NCBI GenBank assembly: GCA_009912235.1
Contig: WNDS01000004.1
Location: 62,001 to 126,000, forward strand
Reading direction: 5' to 3'
DNA: 64,000 bases
Origin: Stenotrophomonas maltophilia
GTDB lineage: Bacteria > Pseudomonadota > Gammaproteobacteria > Xanthomonadales > Xanthomonadaceae
Position 1 is the stretch's first letter, and every line of letters begins with the position of its first letter. The position numbers and the translations under genes were made by a program. Below, in pieces: positions 9,073 to 17,956 of this stretch. The notes below the pieces were generated by a model, which saw nothing but the letters and a program-made list of their open reading frames with translations, was not told the origin of the DNA and searched no databases.

Positions 9073-11991
9073 ATGACGCCAACCACTTCCGCGCTGGGCC
9101 GGGCGATCCGCATCGCCATCGGGACCGCCGCCGCCAGCGCAGTACCCGCCTTCGCCCAGCAGGACGCTGCACCGACCACGCTGGACCGCATCGAGATCAC
9201 CGTGTCACGCATCCGCCAGGTCGACCTGGAAACCGCACAGCCGGTCCTGTCGATCAACCGCGCGGACATCGAACGGCAGGGGTTCAACTCCGTTGCCGAC
9301 ATCCTGCAGAACCTCACCGCCATGGGCAGCCCGGCATTGAGCCGCTCCAGCCCGCTGAGCTCGGGCGAATCGGCCGGCGGCAGCTACGTGGACATGCGCA
9401 ACCTCGGCGCGCAGCGCACGCTGGTGCTGGTCAACGGCAAGCGCCTGGGCATGACCACCAGCGGCTACCAGGACATCTCCAGCCTGCCGGTTTCGGCCAT
9501 CGAACGGATGGAAGTGCTGAAGGACGGCGCCTCGGCCATCTACGGCTCCGATGCCATGGCCGGCGTGGTCAACATTATCACCCGCCGTGATGTCACCGGC
9601 ACCACCGTCAATGTCTACCAGGGGCAGTACAGCCAGGGCGATGGCGCACGTTCGCAGTTCGACGTGGTGACAGGCTGGTCCAATGACCGCGTCTCGATCA
9701 CGCTGGCCGCCGAGCACGTCGAAGAGAAGGGCGCGTGGGCGCGCGACCGCTGGTTCAGCCGCTTCCCCAACACCACCCGCCACCCCGGCGATGACTGGAC
9801 ACCGGTGAGCCAGTGGGGTCGCATCGTTGGTTTCAACGGCCCCGGCTGTGACAGCCGCAACGGCTGCAGCTACGCGCTGGACCGTGGTGGCGACCCACGC
9901 AGCGCCGGCAGCTTCCACCTGTTCGGCCCCACGCCCTTCACCGGCGATGTCAGCAACGCCGCCGAGCAGATGCACCTGCTCACCCCGCTCAAGCGTGATT
10001 CGGTGTTCGTCGATGCGCGCGCGAACCTCACCGACACCCTCCGCTTCAACACGCAGCTGGCCTACAACAAGCGCACCGCCACGCGGCAGATTGCCGGCTA
10101 CCCGTTCCAGTCGCAGCGCGAAGGCATCACGCCGCTGTCGGCCGACAGCTGGTTCAACCCGTTCGGCAACCACCACGGTTACGGCACGCCCACCGACGTG
10201 CACTGGGACCGCCGCGCCTGGGAAGTGCCGCGGGTAAGCACCAGCGAGCTGACCACCTGGCAGGGCGTGGCCGCCTTCGAGGGCACCTTCCAGTTCGGCG
10301 GGCGTGATTTCGACTGGGAAGCCGGCTACCAGTACAATCGCAGCGAAGTGACCCAGCGCTCGATCGGCAACCTGCACAAGCAGCGCGTGGCCGATGCCAC
10401 CGGCCCGTCCTGGTACAACGCGGACACCGGCAAGGTGGAATGCGGTGCCCCCGGTGCGCCCGTCGCCGGCTGCATCCCGTGGAATCCGCTGGTGCCGGCC
10501 GGGCGCGATGATCCCAACAGCCTGGCAGGCAACCCCGCGCTGCGCGACTGGCTGTTCCCCAAGGAAATCAGCCGCGGCCGCACCACCAGCCGCAACCTGT
10601 TCGCCAACCTCAGCGGCAGCCTGGCCACGCTGCCGGCCGGCGAGTTCGGCTTCGCCGTGGGTGCCGAGAGCCGCCGCTTGGATGGCCGCTTAATTCCCGA
10701 CCCGCTGGCACAGAGCGGCGCGACCACCAACCTGGACGCCGGCCCGACCGGTGGCGGCTACCGGGTGGACGAGGCCTACCTGGAACTGAGCGTGCCGCTG
10801 CTGCGCGACCTGCCCGGTGCCCGCGAGCTGGGCCTGAGCATGGCCACGCGCTATTCGGACTACTCCACCTTCGGCGGCACCCTCAACAGCAAGTTCGGCT
10901 TCACCTGGAAGCCGATCGACCAGCTGCTGCTGCGCGGTACCTGGGCACAGGGCTTCCGCTCGCCGACCATCGCCAACCTGTACGGTGGCGGCTCGCAGAC
11001 CTTCACCACCGGCTTCCACGATCCGTGCGACAGCGTGGTCGGTGTCTCGGCCACCAGCCCGGCGGTGCGCGCACGCTGCGCAGCCAACATCGCCAATGCC
11101 GATACCTACCGGCAGCTGCGCCAGGGCAACGTGCCGATCACCGGCAGCAGCGGCCAGTCGCCGGTGCCGTTCAACAACGGCTCCAACCCAGACCTGCAAC
11201 CGGAAACCTCGACCAGCCGCACGCTGGGCGTGTTCTGGAGCCCCGCCTTCGCCACCGGGCTGAACATCGCCCTGGACTGGTGGAAGGTGCGCATCGACAA
11301 CACCATCGTCGCCGACCACCCCAACGACATCCTGCGCGACTGCTATGAGCTGAGCATCAGCGAGCGCTGCAACAGCTTCACCCGTGACCCGGTGCTGGGC
11401 ATCGTCGACACGCTCAGCTACGGCACCCGCAACAGCGGCTTCCTGGAAACCTCGGGCTACGACCTGGAACTGAGCCACCGCATTGAAACCCAATGGAGCA
11501 CGCTGCGCACCGACTGGAAGACCGCCTACGTCGCCTCGGCGCTGAGCCGCACCACCAATGAAGCCGACGTACCGCCATCGCCAGGCAATGGCCTGGCCGG
11601 CAACGGCGGCATCGGCTTCCGTACCCGTTCCAACCTGTCGCTGGACTGGCAGCGTGGCAACTTCGGCATCAACTGGGGCATGCGCTACTACTCGGCGGTG
11701 AAGGGACAGTGCCTGGATGCCACCGAGCGGCAGGACGAGTGCTCGCACCCGGGCCAGCGCGCGCCGTGGCATGCCGGCGAACGCGACTACAACCGCCGTG
11801 GTTCGGTCACCTTCCACGACCTGCAGTTCCGCTACACCCTGCCGCGGGATGGCACGGTGTCGCTGGGTGCCAACAACGTGTTCGGCCGCTACGGGCCGAT
11901 CATGTACACCCAGCCGAGCGCCAACTTTTCGTACTACGGCGGCTATGACATCGGGCGTTTCATCTACATGAAGTACCAGCAGCGCTTCTGA
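9073..11991 (+). CDS. TonB-dependent outer membrane receptor, second of a tandem pair
   Basis: A paralogue of the preceding gene, aligning along the whole length. The 972-residue precursor starts at 9073 after GAGAGAGA and has a signal peptide ending AVPAFAQQ. The plug is nearly the same as in the first copy (IERQGFNSVADILQN, NLGAQRTLVLVNGKRLGM, VLKDGASAIYGSDAMAGVVNI). The box reads IEITVSRIRQ where the first copy has IEITGSRIRQ. The same five cysteine pairs are kept (CDSRNGC, CGAPGAPVAGC, DPC...RARC, CYELSISERC, CLDATERQDEC) although the loop residues between them differ. The C-terminus is YDIGRFIYMKYQQRF. Divergence is concentrated in loops, which suggests a different ligand or antigenic change after duplication. 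Confidence 0.93.
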   Translation: MTPTTSALGRAIRIAIGTAAASAVPAFAQQDAAPTTLDRIEITVSRIRQVDLETAQPVLSINRADIERQGFNSVADILQNLTAMGSPALSRSSPLSSGESAGGSYVDMRNLGAQRTLVLVNGKRLGMTTSGYQDISSLPVSAIERMEVLKDGASAIYGSDAMAGVVNIITRRDVTGTTVNVYQGQYSQGDGARSQFDVVTGWSNDRVSITLAAEHVEEKGAWARDRWFSRFPNTTRHPGDDWTPVSQWGRIVGFNGPGCDSRNGCSYALDRGGDPRSAGSFHLFGPTPFTGDVSNAAEQMHLLTPLKRDSVFVDARANLTDTLRFNTQLAYNKRTATRQIAGYPFQSQREGITPLSADSWFNPFGNHHGYGTPTDVHWDRRAWEVPRVSTSELTTWQGVAAFEGTFQFGGRDFDWEAGYQYNRSEVTQRSIGNLHKQRVADATGPSWYNADTGKVECGAPGAPVAGCIPWNPLVPAGRDDPNSLAGNPALRDWLFPKEISRGRTTSRNLFANLSGSLATLPAGEFGFAVGAESRRLDGRLIPDPLAQSGATTNLDAGPTGGGYRVDEAYLELSVPLLRDLPGARELGLSMATRYSDYSTFGGTLNSKFGFTWKPIDQLLLRGTWAQGFRSPTIANLYGGGSQTFTTGFHDPCDSVVGVSATSPAVRARCAANIANADTYRQLRQGNVPITGSSGQSPVPFNNGSNPDLQPETSTSRTLGVFWSPAFATGLNIALDWWKVRIDNTIVADHPNDILRDCYELSISERCNSFTRDPVLGIVDTLSYGTRNSGFLETSGYDLELSHRIETQWSTLRTDWKTAYVASALSRTTNEADVPPSPGNGLAGNGGIGFRTRSNLSLDWQRGNFGINWGMRYYSAVKGQCLDATERQDECSHPGQRAPWHAGERDYNRRGSVTFHDLQFRYTLPRDGTVSLGANNVFGRYGPIMYTQPSANFSYYGGYDIGRFIYMKYQQRF

Positions 11992-12014
11992 TTTCCCGCA
12001 CCGCTGCCTGTTGA

Positions 12015-12044
12015 ATGAGCACGGCCCTTCGGGGCCGTGCTCAT
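12015..12044 (+). terminator. Hairpin after second TonB receptor
   Basis: A perfect 13-bp stem (ATGAGCACGGCCC / GGGCCGTGCTCAT) with a TTCG loop lies 24 bases after the stop codon. There is no T-run, but the TTCG tetraloop and position support a transcript end. Confidence 0.7.
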
Positions 12045-12148
12045 CTGCGGGAGCCGGGCCATCGGCCACCGCGTCATCTGCCCGCCACAAAGCGGTCACA
12101 ACCACTACATCGCCAGCGCCGAGGATGCCGGAAAACCGGAGGCCCGCC

Positions 12149-13294
12149 ATGCGCTACGCCATTGTAACCGAGACCTATCCGCCGGAAGTCAACGGCGTCG
12201 CACTGACCGTGCAGGGCCTGGAACACGGCCTGCGCGCAGCCGGGCACGAGGTCGACCTGGTGCGTCCACGGCAGCTCAACGAAGGCATCGACAGCGTACC
12301 CGGCACCCTGCTGGTACCCGGCGCCGGGCTGCCGCGCTACCCGGGCCTGCGCTTCGGCCTGCCCGCGCCGATCCGGCTGGGGCGGCAGTGGCAGCAGCAG
12401 CGCCCGGACGCGGTCTACATCGCCACCGAAGGCCCGCTGGGCTGGTCGGCCCTGCGCACCGCACGGCGGCTGGGCATTCCGGTGGCCAGCGGCTTCCACA
12501 CCCGTTTTGACGAATACCTGCCCGACTACGGTGTGGCCTGGCTGCAGGCCGCCGCAATGCGCTGGATGCGCCGCTTCCACAACCAGGCCGATGCCGCCCT
12601 GGTGCCCACCCGTGAACTGCAGCAGTTCCTGACCGGACAGGGCTTTGAACGCGTGCGGCTGCTGGCCCGCGCGGTGGACAGCCAGCAGTTCGAGCCCAGC
12701 CGCCGCGACCCTGCACTGCGCGAGGAATGGGGCATCGATGGCACCGGGCTGGCCGCGATCTACGTGGGCCGCATCGCCGCCGAAAAGAACCTGGGCCTGG
12801 CCGTGAAGGCCTTCCGCAAGCTGCAGCAGCTGCGCCCCAAGGCGCGCTTCGTGTTCGTCGGCGATGGCCCGGCACGCGAAAAGCTGGCCCATGAGAATCC
12901 GGATTTCATATTCTGCGGCATCCAGCGCGGCGATGCACTGGCCCGCCATTTCGCCAGCGGCGATCTGTTCCTGTTCCCCAGCCGCAGCGAGACGTTCGGC
13001 AACGTGACCCTTGAAAGCATGGCCAGCGGCGTTGCCGCCGTCGCCTTCGACTATGGCGCTGCGCGTGAGTACCTGCGCAGCGGTGAGAACGGCATGGCCG
13101 TGGATACCGACGCGCAGTTCATCGATGCCGCCGTGCAGCTGGCCAGTGATGACGCGCTGCGTCACCGCCTGGCGGACAGCGCGGCCACCGCGATGAAGCG
13201 ACTACACCCCCAGCAGGTGGTGGCGGAATTCGATGCCCTGCTGGCCGAACTGGCCCTGGCCCGGAGGACTGGACATGCGCACCACGCCGCTTGA
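12149..13294 (+). CDS. Glycosyltransferase family 4 (probable lipid or polysaccharide mannosyl/glucosyltransferase)
   Basis: A retaining GT-B glycosyltransferase of 381 residues, cytoplasmic or membrane-associated. The N domain begins MRYAIVTETYPPEVNGVALTVQGLEHGLRAAGHEV, the acceptor-side fold of GT4 enzymes. The C domain shows IYVGRIAAEKNLGLAVKAF, FVFVGDGPAREKL and the EX7E region in FPSRSETFGNVTLESMASGVAAVAFDYGA. Close relatives transfer sugars from GDP-mannose or UDP-glucose to lipids; the substrate cannot be read from sequence. The start at 12149 was chosen because upstream in-frame codons read through the terminator of the previous gene. It overlaps the PAP2 gene by 20 bases, so the two probably act together on a lipid or lipid-linked sugar. 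Confidence 0.88.
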   Translation: MRYAIVTETYPPEVNGVALTVQGLEHGLRAAGHEVDLVRPRQLNEGIDSVPGTLLVPGAGLPRYPGLRFGLPAPIRLGRQWQQQRPDAVYIATEGPLGWSALRTARRLGIPVASGFHTRFDEYLPDYGVAWLQAAAMRWMRRFHNQADAALVPTRELQQFLTGQGFERVRLLARAVDSQQFEPSRRDPALREEWGIDGTGLAAIYVGRIAAEKNLGLAVKAFRKLQQLRPKARFVFVGDGPAREKLAHENPDFIFCGIQRGDALARHFASGDLFLFPSRSETFGNVTLESMASGVAAVAFDYGAAREYLRSGENGMAVDTDAQFIDAAVQLASDDALRHRLADSAATAMKRLHPQQVVAEFDALLAELALARRTGHAHHAA

Positions 13295-13814
13295 ACTGCT
13301 TGCCGGACGCGAAGCCCGCCTGTGCCGACGGGCCAACCACTACTGCCGCGGCCGCAGCGTGCGCCGCGGTTTCTCGATCATCAGCCGGCTCGGCGATGGC
13401 GTGTTCTGGTACACCCTGATGGGCGTGCTGGTGCTGCTGGACGGCTTCAACGGCCTGCGCGCCTCGCTGCACATGGCCGCCACCGGGCTGGCCGCGCTGC
13501 TGCTGTACAAGGGCCTGAAGCGCTGGACCCGACGCCCGCGCCCGTACAAGGCCGACCTGCACATCCGTGCCTGGGTGGCGCCGCTGGACGAGTTTAGCTT
13601 CCCCTCGGGGCATACGCTGCATGCGGTGTCCTTAACCATCGTGGCACTGGCCTATTACCCGCTGCTGGCACCGCTGCTGGTGCCGTTCACGCTGGGCGTG
13701 GCGGCCTCGCGCGTGGTACTCGGCCTGCACTACCCCAGCGACGTGCTGGCCGCCACCGGCATCGCGGTGCTGCTGGCCTCGGCCAGCCTGGCCTGGCTGC
13801 CGCTGCCGGTGTGA
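13275..13814 (+). CDS. PAP2-family phosphatase, membrane protein
   Basis: A lipid phosphatase-like membrane protein of 179 residues. The three PAP2 motifs are present: KRWTRRPRP (KX6RP type, about 80-88), FPSGHTLH (about 110-117) and SRVVLGLHYPSD (SRX5HX3D, about 145-156). Hydrophobic segments lie between them. The start at 13275 has GGAGG at 13263-13267 and lies inside the end of the glycosyltransferase gene, which suggests coupled translation. Likely substrates are phosphatidic acid, undecaprenyl pyrophosphate or a phosphoglycolipid; the pairing with a GT4 enzyme favours a glycolipid pathway. Confidence 0.9.
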   Translation: MRTTPLELLAGREARLCRRANHYCRGRSVRRGFSIISRLGDGVFWYTLMGVLVLLDGFNGLRASLHMAATGLAALLLYKGLKRWTRRPRPYKADLHIRAWVAPLDEFSFPSGHTLHAVSLTIVALAYYPLLAPLLVPFTLGVAASRVVLGLHYPSDVLAATGIAVLLASASLAWLPLPV

Positions 13815-13890
13815 GGCAGCCGTAGTCCTGGGGGTCAGCGTTGGGGGGTCAGCGTTGGGGGTCAGATCCCTTTTCCGCAGCAGCGTTGGG

Positions 13891-13933
13891 GGGGTCAGAT
13901 CCCTTTTTCTTTTGGAAAAGGGATCTGACCCCC
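13891..13933. repeat. GGGGTCAGATCC palindrome with degenerate direct copies
   Basis: A long hairpin begins GGGGTCAGATCCC and closes GGGATCTGACCCC. It is preceded by three or so short direct repeats of GGGGTCAGCGTTGG (from about 13830). It belongs to the dispersed family seen at 3815, 40318, 40366, 44548 and 56839. It sits between the PAP2 gene and lpxH. Confidence 0.75.
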
Positions 13934-13979
13934 ACCAGACCCAACACGACCTGGCAGGCCGATGCCCTAGAATGCCCGC

Positions 13980-14717
13980 ATGACCACGCTGTTCATTTCC
14001 GATCTGCACCTGGACCCCAGCCGTCCGGCCATCACCGACCTGTCCATCGATTTCCTGCGCCGTGAAGCGCCGGCGGCCGATGCGCTGTATATCCTGGGCG
14101 ACCTGTTCGAAGCCTGGATCGGCGACGACACGCCCTCGCCGGCAGCCGATGCGGTGGCCGATGCGCTCAAGGCCGTGGCTGATGCCGGCGTGCCGGTGTA
14201 CTTCATCCGCGGCAACCGTGACTTCCTGCTCGGCGATGACTACGCGCGCCGCTCGGACATGCGCATCTTGCCCGACCCCAGCGTGATCGACCTGTACGGC
14301 CAGCCGGTGCTGCTGCAGCACGGTGACCTGCTGTGCACCGATGACGTTCCCTACCAGCAGTTCCGCGCACAGACCCGCGACCCGGCGTTCCAGGCCCAGT
14401 TCCTGTCGCAGCCGCTGGCCGCGCGCATCGCCTTCGCGCAGAAGGCCCGCGAAGCCAGCCAGTCGCGCCAGTCGAAAATGAAGCAGGGCGACCGCGCGCA
14501 GTTCGAGACCGTCACCGACGTGGCCCCGGCCGAGGTGGACGCCACCTTCGTCCGCCATGGCGTGGACACAATGATCCACGGCCATACCCACCGCCCGGCC
14601 ATCCACACGCTGCAGGCCGGCGGCCGCCGCTGCACCCGCATCGTGCTGGGCGACTGGTACGAGCAGGGCTCGGTGCTGCGGGTCACCCCGCAGGGCTGGT
14701 CGCTGGATTCGCTGTAG
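13980..14717 (+). CDS. lpxH: UDP-2,3-diacylglucosamine diphosphatase LpxH
   Basis: Hydrolyses UDP-2,3-diacylglucosamine to lipid X and UMP in lipid A synthesis, at the inner face of the cytoplasmic membrane. At 245 residues it has usual length. The calcineurin-like metal motifs are FISDLHLD (5-12), [13 protein letters not shown] (about 39-51), [11 protein letters not shown] (about 76-86), [12 protein letters not shown] (about 111-122) and [10 protein letters not shown] (about 198-207), with a catalytic cap helix between. It stands alone, followed by a convergent toxin-like gene. Confidence 0.96.
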   Translation: MTTLFISDLHLDPSRPAITDLSIDFLRREAPAADALYILGDLFEAWIGDDTPSPAADAVADALKAVADAGVPVYFIRGNRDFLLGDDYARRSDMRILPDPSVIDLYGQPVLLQHGDLLCTDDVPYQQFRAQTRDPAFQAQFLSQPLAARIAFAQKAREASQSRQSKMKQGDRAQFETVTDVAPAEVDATFVRHGVDTMIHGHTHRPAIHTLQAGGRRCTRIVLGDWYEQGSVLRVTPQGWSLDSL

Positions 14718-14737
14718 GCCGCCAGGCGGTGCCGCGC

Positions 14738-16134
14738 TCAGGTGCGCGGCACCGCCTGCAATGCCGCGGGCCACACGCTGCACAGATGCTGCCTGACGCC
14801 GGCTGAGACGCCGGCCTCGGCGTCCATCTTCAGCAGCTGCATTCCAACCACGAAGCCGGACAGGACACCGCCATAGCCAGCGGCCGTCCCAAACCCCATG
14901 ACGCTGGATACCCGGTGCCCCGGCACAGCGATGCGGGTATGGCCGGCGCCGAAGTGGCTGATTTCCCCCCCCCGCACGTGCCGAACGGCTGCCGTCACCG
15001 AACTCCAGTTCGACCGCGTTCACCGCGTAGCCACTGCAGACCTCCACCGCTACGACATGGCCGCGGGACACCACGTCGTCGATGGTCTGCCAGCGCCCGC
15101 CACGGCCGCCGATCCGGATACCACTGCCTGCATCAGGCCCCTGCCCGTCGGCGTAGCGCAGGGCCATGCCATTGGTGATGACGAAGCCCCCCAGCTCGAT
15201 GGCCTCGATCGGACCAGTCGGTGGCGCCTGCACCGGCAACTGCTCGGGCATGCGCTGCTGGTCGTCATACCATGAGCCCAGCAGCGGGCTGAACACTTCG
15301 CGGTTCAAGCGCGGGTGGACGGTGCCGGGGTACCTGCGTGCATCGAACCATGGCCAGCAGTCACGCATGTCACCCAGGCGCAGCTGCAGCTGCGTGCGCA
15401 GTTCCAGCACCGCCGCCAATGGCTGGCTGCGTGCACGGAAGCGCTGGTGCGGGTGCTGCTGCGCATGCAGATGCAACTGCGCGGCGACGACCAGGTCGTA
15501 GTAGCTGTCGTAATCGTCAATGGCACGCTGCAGCTGTTCGCAGTAGTCCTCATGGACCGCCGTGTCGCCACGCTCGCGTGCCATCAGTGCGGCGTTGCGC
15601 AGCAGGCCCAGATGAAGGTTGGCCGCCGGCGCAAACAGCGGCAGCAGCCGGAACTCGTGCCCTTTCAGCATGAACTCGGGAATCAACGCGGTCATGCTCA
15701 CGTTGATCGCATCTTCCACCCTGCGCAGATGCGCCTCGTCCCCGGCCTGCTGGGCAGACTGGTACAGCCGCAGTACCGCCGTCAGCCCCTGCAGCCGCGA
15801 GCGCACCTGCAGGTACAGGGCAGCATCGATCTTGCTGTCGACGATACGGTTGACCGCGTCGATGTAACGCTGCCACTGCTCATCGGGCGGGCTGGCAATA
15901 CTGGACGGAAGCAACAGCGAGGCAAACATCTTCACCACGCCACCGATACCGGGAATGCAGGCCAGGCCGGCAAGCGTGAGGTCGCGGAACGCCCCCCCGC
16001 CAGAAATCCGGGTCGCTGAAATCCGGCAGGGGTGAGGCGAGCACGGCGTGCACCGGCGCTGGCAGTGCCGCAGCAACAGCACCGGCCAATGTGTGGGTCA
16101 GCAGCGTGCGGCGGCTGCAGGTGGGAGGCGGCAT
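14738..16134 (-). pseudogene. Cry-like delta-endotoxin with predicted jacalin-like C-terminal domain, two frameshifts in G-runs
   Basis: A secreted pore-forming toxin-like gene. Residues 1-30 form a signal with twin arginines (CSRRTLLTHTLAG, ending PAPVHA). The next part resembles the delta-endotoxin N domain: amphipathic helices (WQRYIDAVNRIVDSKID) and the block LLPLFAPAANLHLGLLRNA, close to the helix-5 block of Cry toxins. The C-terminal part (IGGRGGRWQTIDDVV, VVAVEVCSGYAVNAVELEF, GDGS, then ISHFGAGHTRIAVPGHRVSSVMGFGTAAGYGG) reads like a jacalin-type beta-prism repeat. Two shifts break the frame, each one extra G: in a seven-G run near 15993-15999 and an eight-G run near 14967-14974. Removing both gives exactly 465 codons. 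Homopolymer sequencing error, phase variation and true decay are all possible. No typical Cry domain III is visible. The identification rests on motif memory, not a search. Confidence 0.7.
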
Positions 16135-16434
16135 CGTCGAATGTCATGGGAGTGAAGTGCCGCCAGCAGAGCAAGCGTGGAGGGAACACTCCAATTTCTT
16201 TCGTTGATTGCTGCGCGTACATTCGCAGACGGTCTCAACGACGCGGCGCAAACGACGGAAGTCGTCATGGGCAGCCCGCTGCCTCATGCTCCTCGTGGGC
16301 TCGCCACGGGTCGCACGATGCCGGACAAGGAACAGCAAGGCGCTCTACTGGCGGTTCCCGTCAGCAGATAGCGCAGAAAGCGCCACAGCTCGTGCCCATG
16401 ACCGCGTCGCTGCGGCCATGGGCGGAGAGCAGGA
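16135..16434. other. Intergenic region between metalloprotease and toxin-like genes
   Basis: About 300 bases with no convincing gene on either strand. It should contain the promoter of the toxin-like gene on the minus strand, but no clear -35/-10 pair is visible. Confidence 0.4.
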
Positions 16435-17685
16435 TCAGCGGAAGCCGGCCACCGTGTGCTTGGTGTTCACCAGCACACGCTGGTTGTCGGCGGTGTTGGC
16501 ATTGCCCATCGGAATGCCGTTGTAGGTGATGTTCGGGTTGGACCAGTAGTTCAACCGCGGGCAGCTGCGGGTGCAGTTGTAGGCCATGATCGTGCGCCAG
16601 CCGGTGCCGCTGGCCGGCTCGTAGCGGTAGCCGTGGCCATAGGCGTAGGGCGAGGTGCTCGAATCGGTGGCGATATCGTGCCGCGCGCCCTGCAGGTGGC
16701 CGATCTCATGCGCGAAGGAGTAGTAGCCGGTCGCGCAGTCCCAGTGCACGGCAGCAAAGGCCGTGGCGGCGGTCGAGCCGATGCCCAAGGCCAGCCCGCA
16801 CGAACTGGCGTTGTTGATGATCAGCACCGCCACATCGGCAGCCGTAGCGTTGCGGCTGGCGTGGATGCTGTCCATCACGTTGTCGCTGGGGTTGCGTTAG
16901 CGCGCCAGGTCGGTGGAGAAGCTGCTCGATTCGGTGTAGCTGGTGGTCTCATAACCGGCCAGCTGCAGGGTGATGCCCACGTTGCTGTTGATGTAGCCCT
17001 GGTTGGATTCCGCCACGGCCAGCTGCACCAGCGACTGCATGTTGCCACTGTAGGCCGCCACCGCACCGTTGGTGGCTACCACCAGCACGCGGATGGTGGC
17101 CGGCGTGCCCGATGACGCCGCAGCGATACCGAGGCGGTCGTTGGCCGGCATAGGAATGGCCGGCAGCTGGTTGTAGTCGGCGGGGTGATCCGCCGGCATG
17201 CGCGATTCGTCCACTTCCACCAGCGCGTGGCGGCCATCGCTGAGCGGCCGCAGCCGGTACAGCGTGCCGTCCTTGCGGATCGAGCCGGTGAGGGTGTTGC
17301 CGGAACGCACCAGGATCACCGAGTTGCCGGGGTCGTTCTGTTCAACGCGGTCCAGCCGCGCGCTGGGGCTGCTGCTGCGCAGCTGGCCGTACCAGATGCT
17401 GCCGCCATCGGGCAGCGCTTCGCTGCGGGTACGCACGGCCTGCACCGGCGTGCCCAGCAGTTCGAATTCCAGCCGCGGCTGGGCCACGGCCGCCGCATCA
17501 ACGCGTACTTCCTGCACGGTGGCGCTGGACGGCACGGCCACCAGGGCGCCGAGGACCGGTTCGCTGCCCGCCGCCGCGCGGCTGACCACGGTCACCGGCT
17601 CGAACAACGGCGCCGCACCGGCAGCACCCACCATCGACAACCCCAACAGCACCCCACACACGGTATAGCCAGTAAATCTGGACAT
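16435..17685 (-). pseudogene. Secreted zinc metalloprotease (reprolysin-like M12), one internal stop
   Basis: An exported endopeptidase. The start at 17685 has AAGGAG at 17696-17701 and a signal peptide (MSRFTGYTVCGVLLGLSMVGAA). An N-terminal propeptide-like region (to about 190) is followed by the metzincin domain, which begins ATIRVLVVATNGAVAAY. The zinc site HEIGHLQGARHD is at about 326-337, with the Met-turn downstream (TIMAYNC). A TAA at 16897-16899 (codon 263) interrupts the frame between DLAR and RNPSDNVMD; tyrosine fits the family there. Sequence on both sides is well conserved and otherwise open, so the break is recent or an error. The neighbours are the toxin-like gene (same strand) and a divergent lipase-like gene. 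Confidence 0.82.
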
Positions 17686-17956
17686 CGTCTCGTCACTCCT
17701 TGAAAGAGGGAACCGCGTCGTTTTCAGCACTGCCCGGGTGTCGGGCCCGGACATCTGGCCTGCAGCTGCCGCGTGAATTCAATAGAGGAAGAGAATGAGA
17801 ATCAGGAACTGTGATCGATGACATCAACCTTCACGCCTGCTACCGGTGTCGCGTTCACCACCGTTCCACGGCGCCTGCACACGCCCTCGACACTTCGCGG
17901 TCCAGCGCGGACGCGCTACCGTGTGCACAGGCGCAAGGTGCGCACTCACCGGGGGG

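Noticed and set aside
12011..12148. N-terminal extension of the glycosyltransferase
   Set aside because: It reads through the terminator hairpin of the receptor gene and is low complexity.
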